Source: Phaeotremella fagi (taxonomy: Eukaryota; Basidiomycota; Tremellomycetes; Tremellales; Phaeotremellaceae). Taken from it: DNA of 64,000 nt. The notes below the pieces were generated by a model that saw only the letters and a list, made by a program, of their open reading frames with translations, was not told the origin of the DNA and searched no databases. The DNA lies in contig BCHU01000011.1 of the NCBI GenBank assembly GCA_001599715.1, positions 806,001 to 870,000 on the forward strand, given 5' to 3'. Position numbers and translations under genes: made by a program. Below, in pieces: positions 49,312 through 60,611 of the stretch (positions are counted from its first letter, which is position 1; every line of letters begins with the position of its first letter).

Positions 49312-49447
49312 GAATTGAACGTCAGGTTTCGAGAAAGTGATCGTAGATTCGTAGTGTAAATGACATGTATGAAGTGGTTCCATAACAGATGGTATATCAA
49401 TGCAATGCAATCGTATATCTACAAACGTTAACGTGTATCAACAAGAG

Positions 49448-49480
49448 AAACCCAAACCCAAACCCAAACCCAAACCCAAA
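49448..49480. repeat. (AAACCC)5.5 hexanucleotide repeat
   Basis: Five and a half tandem AAACCC units sit two bases outside the stop codon of the minus-strand membrane-protein gene, in the convergent gap. On the minus strand this reads GGGTTT. The array is short and internal, so it is not evidence of a chromosome end. Confidence 0.9.
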
Positions 49481-49481
49481 T

Positions 49482-50902
49482 CTAACTTCCATCCTCATTT
49501 GGCTCCCTCCAAAGAGCTTCATAAAGTTGAATCCCACTTCCAATCAAGAACGCGGGACTACCCCAAAAAGTCGAACATCCAGATTGATAAACCATCCCCA
49601 GAGCTGGACTATAACCAAAAGCACCGCATAACATGAACCCTACTGCTCCGATTAGATTCCATACCGCGACTATAGAAGTGGTTCAGTGACTTATACCATG
49701 ATTTGTACTTACTGTGCCAACCGATATCTTTTAATGCTGGGAGGTACCATCTCTTTTGGACTTCTAGCATGAGTAAGAGACTTGAGATGATGAATCCAGT
49801 TCCTCCGATCACTTTGGAGTTATTAGTATTGGACAAAGAGATCTGCTTACCCTGCGGTGTCCAGAAGAATATATCAACAATAGCTATAGATCCTTCACCA
49901 TCACTGAAACCGGGTATCACACCTGGTAAACCAGTTCTACATCGTATCAGCACATGCGATAGATTAAACTTACAAAGTACTAATCCAAAAGATCGTTGCT
50001 GCGAAGAGTTGAACCAAAGCCTAAAAGGTGTTAGTTAGCTCACTCCAAACCAACCCTCGAACGTACAGCTAAATAACCTAAATCATGCCATAGAGGTTTA
50101 CCCCACCAAACAAACGCTTTCTTATCGACCTCAACACGAGTAGAAGATGAATGAACGGATTCTCTCGTTGGACTGTGGTCCTGCCTTCCCTCGCCTGATT
50201 GATCATCTGAATCCACCAGTAATCGACGTCGATGAAGGATATTCCCTAACGCCGTCCCGAAATCAATTTCTTTACCTCTATCAAGAGCTTCTACTACCAT
50301 CAAATAGGAACCTAGGAGGAAGACTGTACCACCGATAAACGCTGTTGAAGATGCGGTCAGACTTATTGGGTCGGTATCGAGGGATGGAACTAATATCGGT
50401 AGGAAGACTAGGAAACCTGTTCATAGACTTAACATAGAGTTATGTCAGAGTGGTGATTTGACCCACCGTTAACCACCCAAACAGCACTCCCAAAAACAAA
50501 CGTGACAGCGATCCAAAAAGAAATATCAGCGTTCAGATTAGGTTTAAATTCGTTTTCCAGTGTTTGAACACGTAGATAAACCCCATGTCCATGTGTCCCA
50601 ACGTTACTCTCCAAACCAGACACCCCTGAATCATCGATATGATGGTGTTTAGGTTGATACCGTCCCTTTCTGGCTTTTCTGGATTGCCATTCTAGATCTG
50701 GGGCTTGAGCTTGGGTTGATGGGGAGAGGGAGAGGTGGGTTGGTGTGAGCCATTTGTTTGGGGTTCTGTGGGATTTTATTTGGAGGGTGGGGAGTTGTTT
50801 TGGGGGGGTGGTCATTATGGGTGGGTTTATCTTTATTGGTATCGTTATGGTCGTTGGTTTTTGTGGATTATTTTGCTGTAGTTGAAACTCGAAAAAAAAC
50901 AT
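49482..50902 (-). CDS. Multi-span fungal integral membrane protein, unknown function
   Basis: A spliced minus-strand gene ending at TAG 49484-49482. The 5'-most in-frame ATG is 50902; a later one (about 50815, MTTPPKQLPTL) may be the true start. A disordered, basic N-terminal region (SHRTPNKWLTP ... KARKGRYQPKHHH) precedes about seven hydrophobic segments. These include ISFWIAVTFVFGSAVWVVNG, FIGGTVFLLGSYLMVVEALD, IGGTGFIISSLLLMLEVQKR and AVWNLIGAVGFMLCGAFGYS. A conserved-looking ending FWGSPAFLIGSGIQLYEALW follows. It resembles conserved fungal integral membrane proteins of unassigned role. Confidence 0.7.
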
Positions 50903-51153
50903 GATTCATGACGTCATTCATGGCTATGTGCTATTCTTAACTTGGATTTGTGTTCTTGGTTATACAACTACAAGGATGGCGACAAATGGCTCTGATATAA
51001 GTTGATATCTGTGGTCTATCATATACGATCTATTATCCACGATCTCTTGTCTAACGTCTACCAGTATCCCCTGCAACCAACCCATGGCAACGAGCAATAA
51101 GCCTGACCTAGTCCACATCTCTTCGTGCACCCCTCCCAAACCCACTCCTACAC

Positions 51154-51708
51154 CTACCTCCAATTCTCCCGTTCCAAACCACTCCTCTCCAGAATCCTCA
51201 TAAGTATCCCATCCTTAGCCGACCCATAATGACCTATCCCCTCAAACTCCCGTCGACTCAACTCCAACTTAACCCTCCCATATTCCTCCCTCAACCCCTG
51301 ATCTTCAAGTAAAACCTTCTTCACAGCCAGATGATTAAGTAAAGCCGGCTCATCAGGTAGATTCACATAAACCGCTCGTCTGATTTCACCGTCTTCTGTT
51401 GGTCTGGTAGCTCCCGGATCATGCGTGTGGGCATCGTATCGCATGGATTTTCTTTTGGTCCATGTTTCTGGGTTGTAGGTGTATCCATTTTCTCCTAGGG
51501 TTTTTATCACTTGATCTAGGTGTTTTGGGGGGACGACGATATCGATATCGATTATTGGTTTCGAGGGGAGGTTGGGGATTGAGGTGCTGCCTACGTGGAT
51601 TATCTTTGCTGGGAGGTGGTTGAGGATCTGTTCGAGTTCGTGTTTGATCTTTTGGAATTCTGAGGGCCATTTGGGGTTGTACGGTTGGATGTTTATTTTC
51701 AGTGTCAT
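51154..51708 (-). CDS. GrpB / UPF0157 family protein (nucleotidyltransferase fold)
   Basis: A single intronless frame of 184 residues starting MTLKINIQPYNPKWPSEF. The family signature IIHVGSTSIPNLPSKPIIDIDIVV carries the GS and D-x-D residues of the nucleotidyltransferase fold. Later conserved parts are GYTYNPETWTKRKSMRYDAH, RAVYVNLPDEPALLNHLAVK and LREEYGRVKLELSRREFEGI. UPF0157 proteins are widespread in bacteria and sporadic in fungi, and their biochemical role is not established. Lack of introns amid intron-rich genes is consistent with old transfer from bacteria, but small fungal genes can also be intronless. Confidence 0.88.
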   Translation of the reverse strand: MTLKINIQPYNPKWPSEFQKIKHELEQILNHLPAKIIHVGSTSIPNLPSKPIIDIDIVVPPKHLDQVIKTLGENGYTYNPETWTKRKSMRYDAHTHDPGATRPTEDGEIRRAVYVNLPDEPALLNHLAVKKVLLEDQGLREEYGRVKLELSRREFEGIGHYGSAKDGILMRILERSGLERENWR

Positions 51709-52063
51709 CTCTTTTTGTTAGACGTATCTTCCATTGCTTCTATGAGTCTATCTGTCTATCTGTCTATCTATCTGTTGATCTGTGACCTGTGGATTGTGTA
51801 TTTTGTTACACATTTTCATTATGTCGATATGGCTTCCAAATACGATACCCTTCACAATCTCTTACGTAACCTAACAGTCTTCTCCAAAGCTTACCCCACA
51901 ACTCTGACGTCATAGTTACCATTCTCTTGGTTCTAACCATTTTCGACGTCACTAGGAGGTCGTAGGTTGACTTTAATTTGAGTCAGTGACAAGGACAAGT
52001 GAGAAAAGGTAATATATAAGAAATACCATACAACACCAATACAACAACAACAACTACACCACC
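51709..52063. promoter_or_regulatory. Divergent promoter, UPF0157 gene / SMP-C2 gene
   Basis: 355 bases between divergent ATGs. Three tandem GTCTATCT units lie at 51746-51769. Just before 52064 the leader is rich in CAACAA/CACCAC. Confidence 0.45.
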
Positions 52064-55000
52064 ATGTCATCCCCAACTGGTGATCATCCCAATGGAGATC
52101 AATCAATAGAACTCCCTCCCTTACCCGACGCACCACCTTCAAGAGTCGTAGGTCAAGGGTACAGTATCAATCATCCCATCCCTACCATCTCCGGCTATCA
52201 AGAAGAGAAAAAAAGACATGAAGCTGAAGCAGAAGAATACGCTGCTCTCATGGAAAGACGTGAGAAATCTTTACAATCCAAACAATCTCAACAAGATATC
52301 GAGGACGATATCAAAAAACAAGAGGATCAAACTATCGATTCTGGGGTTAAAGATTCTCATCAGGTTAAACAGGTTGCTGATGATCCTGGAATCGAAACTA
52401 GTGGAGCTAAGAATCAGAAGGATAAAGATGGGAAACCGAGTGCTGGGAAGGGCGCTAATGAGAAAGCTGAACTCATGGAGAGAATGAACGCTAATCAATG
52501 TAAGTCAACAGATAGTCCAATGACTGATCAATAGTATCCCCAACTGAACGAAATAACCGTCGTGAAAAGGGTGTCAGACGGGTTAGAGATCCCACCACCG
52601 GTGGTGAAATTATTGTTAAAGATGCCGATCCCAAGGGTAGGTTCACAAAATCCACCGCAGAACTAACATCAGATTTCGACATTTCATCAATCGCCTCTAA
52701 AGGTTCAAACATCCTCTATCATTCCTTCCCACCACCAGTTCCAGCATCAGCCACAGCCATCCTCTCAAAACTAGCTTTATACCAATACCTAGCAATGGGA
52801 GGGTTGGGTTTCGTCTGGCTCAACGTTGCGTTTGGTTCTGGAATTTGGAAATTCATTTGGAGAAGTTTGGTCTGTGGGGGTGTCGGTGCTTGTTTGACTG
52901 TTGCTGCTAGTATCGCTTCTAGATCTATTGAGAAGGAACTTGAAGCTGTTCGACAAGATATGCATCGTCAGCGGGGTGAAGCTTTTTCACCTCCTACACC
53001 TGAATCCGTTGAATGGCTTAATGGTTTGATCAAGTTGATTTGGGGTTTGATCGATCCGTAAGTGATAAACCGAGGTTTAGCTGACGTTTCCAGATCATTG
53101 TTCATCTCCGTCGCCGATATGGTCGAAGATATCTTACAACAATCTTTACCAAGTTTCGTTGACGCCGTTAGAATCACTGATCTCGGTCAAGGAAGTAATC
53201 CATTACGCATCACTTCCATCCGTGCTCTTCCCGATCAACCTGGTGATCCCGGATATCCAAAAACAGGATGGATCAACGAAGGTGACGACACTATCACCAC
53301 CAAAGACACTGCAGGGAAAGATATCTCGGAAGATCAAGCTGGATCTTATTACAATTTCGAAGCTGCTTTCAGTTACGCCGCGTTACCTGGTTCCAACAAT
53401 CGCGACCGATCGAAAAACATTCATCTCCTCATTCAATTCTTTTTAGGTCTTTATGATTGGTTCCACATCCCTATCCCCATTTGGATCCAAGTCGAACAGA
53501 TATTCGGTGTCGTCAGACTCAGAGTTCAGTTCATACCTGAACCACCTTTTGTTAGGAATTTGACATTCGCACTTTGTGGTGTACCAGCTGTTGAAGTTTC
53601 TGCTATCCCCATGTCGAAACATTTACCCAACGTACTGGATCTACCTTTCATTTCGTCATTCGTGAAAATGGGTATTGCAGCTGGAACAGCTGAACTATCT
53701 GTACCCAAATCAATGACTTTGAATATTCAAGAATTACTAGGTGGCGCGGCGTTGGGTGATACAAGAGCAGTTGGAGTTTTCTTGATCACCGTTCATTATT
53801 GTGAAGGTCTTTCTGCACAGGATAACAACGGTTTATCAGATCCTTACGTCGTTCTGGCTTACGCTAAATTCGGTAAACCGTTGTTCTCAACTCGAATCAT
53901 TCTTGGTGATTTGAATCCAGTTTTCGAAGAGACTTGTGTTATCCTTGTTACTTTGGACGAGATCAAGGCTAAAGAGGATTTGGCGGCTATGTTATGGGAT
54001 AGTGATAAAATGTCGGCAGAGTGAGTGGGAAATTAAGTTGTAGACTTTTCAGTGCTAATACTTCTTAGTGATCTCGTTGGTCGAGTTCAGATTCCAGTTG
54101 AGGAACTTATGAAAGAGCCCAACAAGATGATCAGAAGGGAGGATTCGTTGATGGGTTTCGAAGACGCTAACGACATGCCTGGTAAGTCTTAATACCAAGA
54201 TCCCCCTGACATCAAGGTAAACTCCATTGGTCAATTGGATACTTTGAAAAGGCACCTTTAATCAAAGAGCTCGAACGAAGTCCAACGGCAGATGAGGCCA
54301 AGGCTGAACCCGCACCTACCAAGACACCAACTGAGATGGAAATGCTACCAGCCGATAAAGCTCCTCATCCAGCTAAATCTGATTTACCCCCACCTCCACC
54401 GGATGTTCAAAAGACTAAACCTGATCCTAAATGGCCCTCTGGTGTTTTATCTATCATCCTTCATCAAGTAGGTAGAAGTTTTTTCTATTTAGACATGCAC
54501 TAACGACACTAGGTGAATAACCTCGAACGACAAGATTTGGAAGGTAAATCAGGTGGTGATAGAGAAGGTGAAGCTGGTCAAGATACCGATGAACCCTCTG
54601 AACAATCCGATAATCTACCTTGCGGATATGGAGAATTCTTGGTCAACGATGATATGGTTTATAAAACTCGTGTTAAACAGTACACCACTAATCCTTATTA
54701 CGAAGCTGGAACTGAAGTTTTCGTTCGTGATTTCACCAACACCGTTGTTAGAGTTGTGATCAGGGATAGTAGATTACGTGAGAACGATCCTATACTTGGT
54801 ATTGTCAGTGTTAGGTTGTCAGAGGTTTTCAAAGATGCTTCGAGTGTTACTCAGGTTTATGCTATCACTGAGGGTGTCGGATTTGGAAAGTAGGTTCAAG
54901 TCTTTCAAGTATGATCATTTGACTGACATCAAACTCCAGAGCTAACATTTCTTTCGCTTTCCGCGGAATGCAGACCACTTTACCACCCAACATGAGAGGA

Positions 55001-55970
55001 TGGGAAACTGGTACCCTAGAAGTCGAAGATGTTAAACTTGAAGTTGATAAACAAAATCAAGCTGGATACGACACCAAAGCCACTCGACTCCGGGTGATCA
55101 CCTCTGAAAAAATGGAAATCCTACCCAAGAAAGAAGCGGAAGTCAACGGAGATCAAGTAACCTGGTCATTCGATAAACTACGTTTACCAGTTTACAACCG
55201 ATACTCCTCATCAGTCGTTTTCGAACTTGGGAAAGCTGCACTACCGTTATCAGTGGTAGGTAAAGGTGAACCTGACGCTATCGCCGTTCTTTGGATGCAA
55301 GATTTGACCGATGACGTCGAACAATCCGTTAAACTGCCTGTTTTGGTTGGTAAGAATTTGACGAATCTACGACAAAACGTTATCAACGATCAAACGGCTA
55401 AATTCCATGAGTTTGGGATTATTGGGTATTTGACGGCAAAGTTGAAATTGGATAGTGGGTTGGATGAGGATCACGAGGTGGGTTATGGTGCTCAAGGAAA
55501 GGAAAATGTTGAACTGATGCAAATACAGAAATTGACTCTAAGTCAATCACGTCGACACGCACTTGAGGCTTAGTAAGTGTGAATCTTGAATTGTAGTCTA
55601 ACGTCCATAGCGACCATATCGAAGGAGAGGCAAATATCGCCCAAGCCCAAACCCATTTCGCTGATGATGGGGTCATCGATAAACACGAGAAGAAGGAGAT
55701 TGATAAAGCCCATAAGAGACAGTTGGAATCGAGAGGTCGGGGACCGGCACAGATTAAAGCTTATCGACAAGCTAAATGGATGGCTAGAGTGGGTTTTGGT
55801 GTACTAGCTATTGATTGATGAGGCTGATATTTTGATTTCTTTTAGGGGGTCAAAGATCGTTTACCTGGGACTAAGAAGACTAGGGAGCGTGAGTGTTTTT
55901 GACTTTTTTTTGGGTTGTTTGGGTTGGAACTGATGAGTTTGGGATAGCTACCGTTCAAACTGAGGCTTAG
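52064..55970 (+). CDS. SMP and C2 domain protein (Mug190/tricalbin-like)
   Basis: A long multi-exon gene of roughly 1,150 residues. Proteins of this type tether the ER to the plasma membrane and move lipids. A charged, disordered N-terminus (about 1-150) precedes a hydrophobic hairpin (LYQYLAMGGLGFVWLNVAFG ... GGVGACLTVAASIASR). The SMP domain follows: SVEWLNGLIKLIWGLIDP, SFVDAVRITDLGQGSNPLRI, EQIFGVVRLRVQFIPEPPF and SVPKSMTLNIQELLGG. A first C2 domain reads GVFLITVHYCEGLSAQDNNG with LSDPYVVLAYAKFGKPLFST. A Pro-rich linker and a second C2 follow (GVLSIILHQVNNLERQDLEG). The C-terminal part is basic and ends TREPTVQTEA. Mug190 is the nearest family by domain order. Confidence 0.85.
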
Positions 55971-56155
55971 ATGAGGCGTTGATGGTATTGATCGATGATT
56001 GATAAAGACGATGAAATTTCTGATTGATCCTTCGATCTTGTACTTTATAACATACACATGATATTATACACTTGAAATTCTAATACAGAAATATCCTTAC
56101 ACTCAGCTACTATGATTGAATCAGTACTAGTACATCGCAGAATCTTACTCTACTC

Positions 56156-56666
56156 CTAATAATCATCAACGACCATCTCCTCGTCATCATCAATAACTAT
56201 AACCTCCTTCCGTGAATTCTGAGACCCATTCGAAGGTTGAACAGATTTCACAGGTGAGATCTGGTTCTCCCTTGATGAAGTTCTTTTAGTACATGATCGA
56301 AAAGGTATATTGGTTTACTCACTGTCGTTCTCGTTCTCTCTCACGTTCACGTTCGAGTTCACGTTCTCTCTGTTCTAACGATCTAGCTTCGGCTTTACGT
56401 TTCAGTTTAACTGATTTATATGCTAGTAGATTGTTTTCCTAATCATCTTAATATCAGTATTTGAATGCCAGATGAAAGAAAGATCTATAACGTACATCTT
56501 CTAATTCATGAACCATTTTTTTTAACGCTAGATATCGACCTTTATACCCAAGTTTTGTCTTCAGCTTGATGGTCGATTGGGGTAGGAGGGACTTACGTTT
56601 ATACATCTCATCATCCTCTGGTGTTATTTCTACTACCTTCAATGGTTTCTTGGTTGGACTTGACAT
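56156..56666 (-). CDS. Small coiled-coil protein, possible INO80 complex subunit F-like
   Basis: Spliced from ATG 56666 (MSSPTKKPLKVVEITPEDDE) to TAG 56158-56156. After an acidic start, the segment YKGRYLALKKMVHELEDENN continues across an intron into LLAYKSVKLKRKAEARSLEQ. This matches the YxxKYxxLKxxxxELEEEN pattern I associate with the INO80F coiled coil. A run of alternating Arg/Glu (RERELERERERERERQ) follows. The C-terminus is acidic (VIVIDDDEEMVVDDY). If correct it is a chromatin-remodelling subunit acting in the nucleus. The domain is short, so the call is tentative. An intron beginning at the GTAAGT at about 56595 was considered but does not keep the frame. Confidence 0.55.
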
Positions 56667-56799
56667 TGTTTCGATTATTTGGATGGATGTTGAATGAAAT
56701 GAATTACTTAAGATCCCGAAATCGTTAAGCGGATGACACCGTAGCGATGACCTGAGATAAGTAAGCTATCATTACCACCTTGCATCGTCTACATCCAAA

Positions 56800-58913
56800 A
56801 TGTCAGATCAAGATCATCTATCAACCTCAACAGTCCGATATGACCATGAACGATCCCCCTCCTCACCCGCAGAACTAGATCCACCAGATCTCCAATCCCT
56901 GTTAAAACGAAAACATCGTCTCAACTCCTCGTCTTTCGCTTCACTACTGGATTTCAGTCGAGGTGTTCAATTGCCCATCACTTGTTTCGCTATTTCGTTG
57001 AGCGCTTTGCAGGCTAATGGGGTTTATTGCTGGCCTACTTAGTATGTCCTTTTCTTGGTGGGGATGGATTGGGATTTGGATTGACGCTTGACTTGCTTTT
57101 AGTGGACCGGTCGTTGGAAAGATTTTAGATTTGGATACGGCTGAGACTCAGACGATCGTCGTTGGGTAAGTGTGATTCACCTTTTTTGCAGGACCAACAC
57201 TGAATAAAGACATAGTGGTATTTTAGGTGTCTACTTGATGGCCGCTCCTTTAGGTGCACTTACTGACCGTTGGGGACCAAGAGCGTAAGTTCTATACGAA
57301 GATCTAACTGATTATCCAGGGGATCATTCTTATCTGCAATACTCTCCGCTATTGGATACCTATCTTTCGCATTGATTTTACATTCTGTACCACCTGGTAC
57401 ACCCCATGTTCATATTTATCTGACGATGGCTTTCGCTTTTGTTGGTGCTGCAACGGTGGGATCTTATTTCGCTTGTTTGACTACGGGTATGTTTACGAAT
57501 AAAATAACGATGGTATTGACGAGATCTAGCTTCGTTATCTTTCCCCTCTCATCCGACTTTATCACTCTCACTCCCACTCTCCCTTATTGGTCTATCAGCT
57601 TTGATCCTGGCTTCTTTCACCACATTACCGTATTTCACCATCCCAGCCACACCAACTGAACCCTCCGAACTCGACGCTCTAAAATTCATCTTATTCCTAG
57701 GAATACTCTCACCATCAGTCAACATCTTCTCTTCAATCTTCATGAAAGTCCTCCCTCCAAACCATGAAATCAAATTGAACGGTGACGAAGATGAAGATGT
57801 GATAGAAGGTATTCAAACTGATGACGGTGAAATCGTCCCCGGAAGTCCGATTGGTCAATTACTACATTTAGACGAACATACACCTTTGTTGATTGGTGGT
57901 CCAGAAGCTGCTAGGGAAGATGCTGAAAATTTGATGAGTGGGAAAGATGAGCCTTGGAGTGTTAGACGGTTAGTCAAGGATTATGGATTTTGGAGTTTTG
58001 GAATTTTGTTGGCGTTGTGTATTGGACCTGTAGGTTAATTGATTTGAGTTGAACTAATGGTTCCAGGCTGAGGTCGTTATTTCTTCAATTGGATCAATCT
58101 TGACCTTCCTGCTACCACCTTCGAAATCTTCAACATATCTGACAACTTTAACAACATTCCTCCTCCCCATTCGTTCGAATCTAGAAGACACCCCAAACCC
58201 ATTAACCCTCCGTAACAAACACGTCTTCATTCTATCCCTCTCGTCAACTGTAGCACGTCTCCTCACAGGTGTATTAGCAGATTACCTAGCGCCTTCACCT
58301 GTAACGGTCAAAGTCGATACCTCAGATGAAGAATCGCCTAATCACATATTCATCAGGAAAAGAAAAGTTATCCTAGCTAGATCGAGTTTCGCCGCTATCT
58401 GCTCTGCGATCTTGGCGGGTGTGTTCGCTTATTCGGCTGGAGTCTTGGAGAGTGAAAAGGGACTTTGGGTTCTGAGCGGTGGAGTCGGTTTGATGTATGG
58501 CGCTTTGTTCACTTTGACCGTGGGTTTTGGCCTTACTTCGCGTTGAATCTTTCTAATCTGTTGATTTCTTTAGCCCGCTATCATTTCTTCACATTTCGGA
58601 CCGACGAATTTCGGTTTGGCTTGGGGGATGATCTCCTACTTCCCAGCTTTAGGTTCGGTGTGTTATTCTGTAAGTCGAACTCTGCTATTCAATTACGAAA
58701 ATTCAATTGAACCATTGCGGAAAATAGTATCTATACGCATATCTTTCTTTGGCAGTTACGACAGAATCATCTGACCCTTTTACGAATCGCGATGATAGTA
58801 GAGTTCAGTGTTATGGAGCTAAATGCTTTCAATGGAGTTTTTGGATCGCTGCTGGATGTTGTTTGATCTCAGCGGTTGGGTTGGGTTTGGTAGGGAAACG
58901 ATGGAGAGTGTGA
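56800..58913 (+). CDS. MFS permease, NFD4/nodulin-like type
   Basis: A multi-exon gene starting MSDQDHLSTSTVRYDHERSP and ending GLVGKRWRV. About twelve hydrophobic segments are visible, starting QLPITCFAISLSALQANGVY. GPVVGKILDLDTAETQTIVV, YLMAAPLGALTDRWGPRAGS and FVGAATVGSYFACLTTALIL follow in the first half. A large acidic cytosolic loop (NGDEDEDVIEGIQTDDGE ... LDEHTPLLIG) separates the halves. The second half includes FILSLSSTVARLLTGVLADY and SHFGPTNFGLAWGMISYFPA, typical of fungal NFD4 domain (nodulin-like/Ymr155w) transporters. Substrate is unknown. The TPLL motif in the loop may direct it to the vacuole. Confidence 0.85.
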
Positions 58914-59439
58914 GCAGGGTTTTCTTGATGTTCTCGTTATAGATGGGATACACACGTTACGTTACTTGAGTTGTGATAATGCATACAGTAATAATGACAT
59001 CCACATTCGTAGATGTCTCAGTCGAATGTGGCGATTACAGATCATCTGTCTCTGTGGCCTTCGATAAATGAGACGGAGAAAAAAGCGACTCATCGTAAAA
59101 TACATTTTATTAAATATTGTGATATCACCCCTTAGGACATCCAAAGAGGACTGTTCGTCTCCTCTTGATACGTCAGTCTCATCAGTCCTGTTCAATTGCC
59201 TTTTAAAGGTTTGGACGATCTTGTCATTGATTGTTATTCATTTTCATTGAGTTTTGGGGGCTTCCTACAATAGTCGTTTCCAGATGAAAGGATTTACTGC
59301 ATCACACTGTCTGAGTTTCTCTATGGAGTTGGATACAAGGGAGGGGCAGAGATCTGTGGAATGATTCACACTGGAGCTATTTAGTCTTCTCACTAGTTTC
59401 TTTTGCCTCTTCTACAATCACTATTTTCAAGTCAGCAAG
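58914..59439. promoter_or_regulatory. Upstream region, first copy of tandem duplication
   Basis: 526 bases before the ATG at 59440. From about 59005 on, it is recognisably similar to 60138-60611, for example ATGTGGCGATTACAG, GTGGCCTTC, GAGACGGAGAA, GAAAGGATTTA and ATACAAGGGA. The duplicated unit therefore includes its own 5' flank. Confidence 0.6.
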
Positions 59440-60006
59440 ATGTCTTCAGCTGATAACCAGTCTTCCGAATTGCCATCTGGTACAACCACTGATTCACAAA
59501 TCATTATGTATTGCCTGCCCTGGGTGGTAACTTTCACAAACAACGAGGTCACGTATGTAAAAACAGGGTCAATTGGCATGATCAGGTCTACAGTCGAAAC
59601 AGTTGGTTCAGAGATATTACAAGACGCCAAACATGTCATTCAACAATTGTTTGATTCTTGTCAACCCCAGACTCCAAACCGCTCAGTAGCAGATATCCTT
59701 TCAGAATTAGTGATTCTCTGTGACGACATTACTATCAACAACTTGAAATCAGATTATCCCAGCCTTGATAATGTCATTTTTTGTGCTCCACCAGAACACA
59801 GGTTGCACCATGCAGCTTCCTTTCTTGGAGCACACACATACATGTCTTGGGAAAGAGGGGAGTCAATCATCAGCTTCAATTCCAATCTTGATTTCAATCT
59901 CACTTATTATTCCAACGGCTTTTTCAACACCTATAGATGCAAGCCCTCAGACAGAAGATTCGTCCTGTACAAGAGATGGGAGCTTGGTAGTGCTGAAGGG
60001 TTTTGA
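59440..60006 (+). CDS. Hypothetical protein, 188 aa (tandem family copy A)
   Basis: A single intronless frame from ATG 59440 (MSSADNQSSELPSGTTTDSQ) to TGA 60004-60006. It has no signal peptide or membrane span, and no known domain is recognised. Features shared with the next copy are the start MS-x-x-D-N, SQII, NRSVADIL, LKSDYPSLDNVIFC, SFNSNLDFNLTYYSNGFFNT and the ending YKRWELGSAEGF. Conservation of these blocks in two diverged copies supports real coding. Function is unknown. Confidence 0.65.
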   Translation: MSSADNQSSELPSGTTTDSQIIMYCLPWVVTFTNNEVTYVKTGSIGMIRSTVETVGSEILQDAKHVIQQLFDSCQPQTPNRSVADILSELVILCDDITINNLKSDYPSLDNVIFCAPPEHRLHHAASFLGAHTYMSWERGESIISFNSNLDFNLTYYSNGFFNTYRCKPSDRRFVLYKRWELGSAEGF

Positions 60007-60611
60007 ATTGTTTCTTATATCCTTGTTCTTTATGCAACTTTTAGAGGAGCTTGAATTTGGCATATTTTGGATACTGTGGGTATTCCACTTCAGTTGTGTT
60101 AATGCAAATAGTATCAATGAGCTTGAAATCATCCCATATTCGTAGAAGTTTCTCAGTCTAATGTGGCGATTACAGAAACAATTGTGGCCTTCCATAGATA
60201 AGACGGAGAACAGAATGACTTATCGTAAAACACATTAACAAGCAATTTGATAATACCCCCTAACAGGTTTAAACTACTGCACGTCTCATCCCTTGCTGCT
60301 TCGTATCCGTGTCATCGATGCCCTTCCCTTGAAACTTAAAGGCTTGAACAATCTTGCCATTGATCGTTACTCTCTTTCATCAAATTTTTAGGCCTTCCTT
60401 TACTACCATTTCTACCTGAAAGGATTTATCATTCTACTAGTCTGAGTGTTTCTAAAAGAAATGATACAAGGGAAGGTCTGAGACTGTTGAAATGATTTAT
60501 ACTAAACCACTTGAGTCTTCTAACTATTTTCTTTTCTCTCTTTTACATCCACTTTCAACTCCTCTTTCAACAAATCAAATCGTGTTCGATTTCTTAAATC
60601 TATACAGCAAG
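60007..60611. other. Spacer between tandem copies
   Basis: 605 bases. The first part is the 3' flank of copy A. From about 60138 it is the 5' flank of copy B, similar to 59005-59439. No independent gene is seen. Confidence 0.5.

Noticed and set aside
48844..49410. Minus-strand open frame of 188 codons
   Set aside because: Antisense to the Gre2-like reductase, which has an unambiguous family match.
49448..49480. Telomeric repeat
   Set aside because: Only 5.5 units, lying between two ordinary genes, and the unit is not the TTAGGG-type repeat expected for these fungi.
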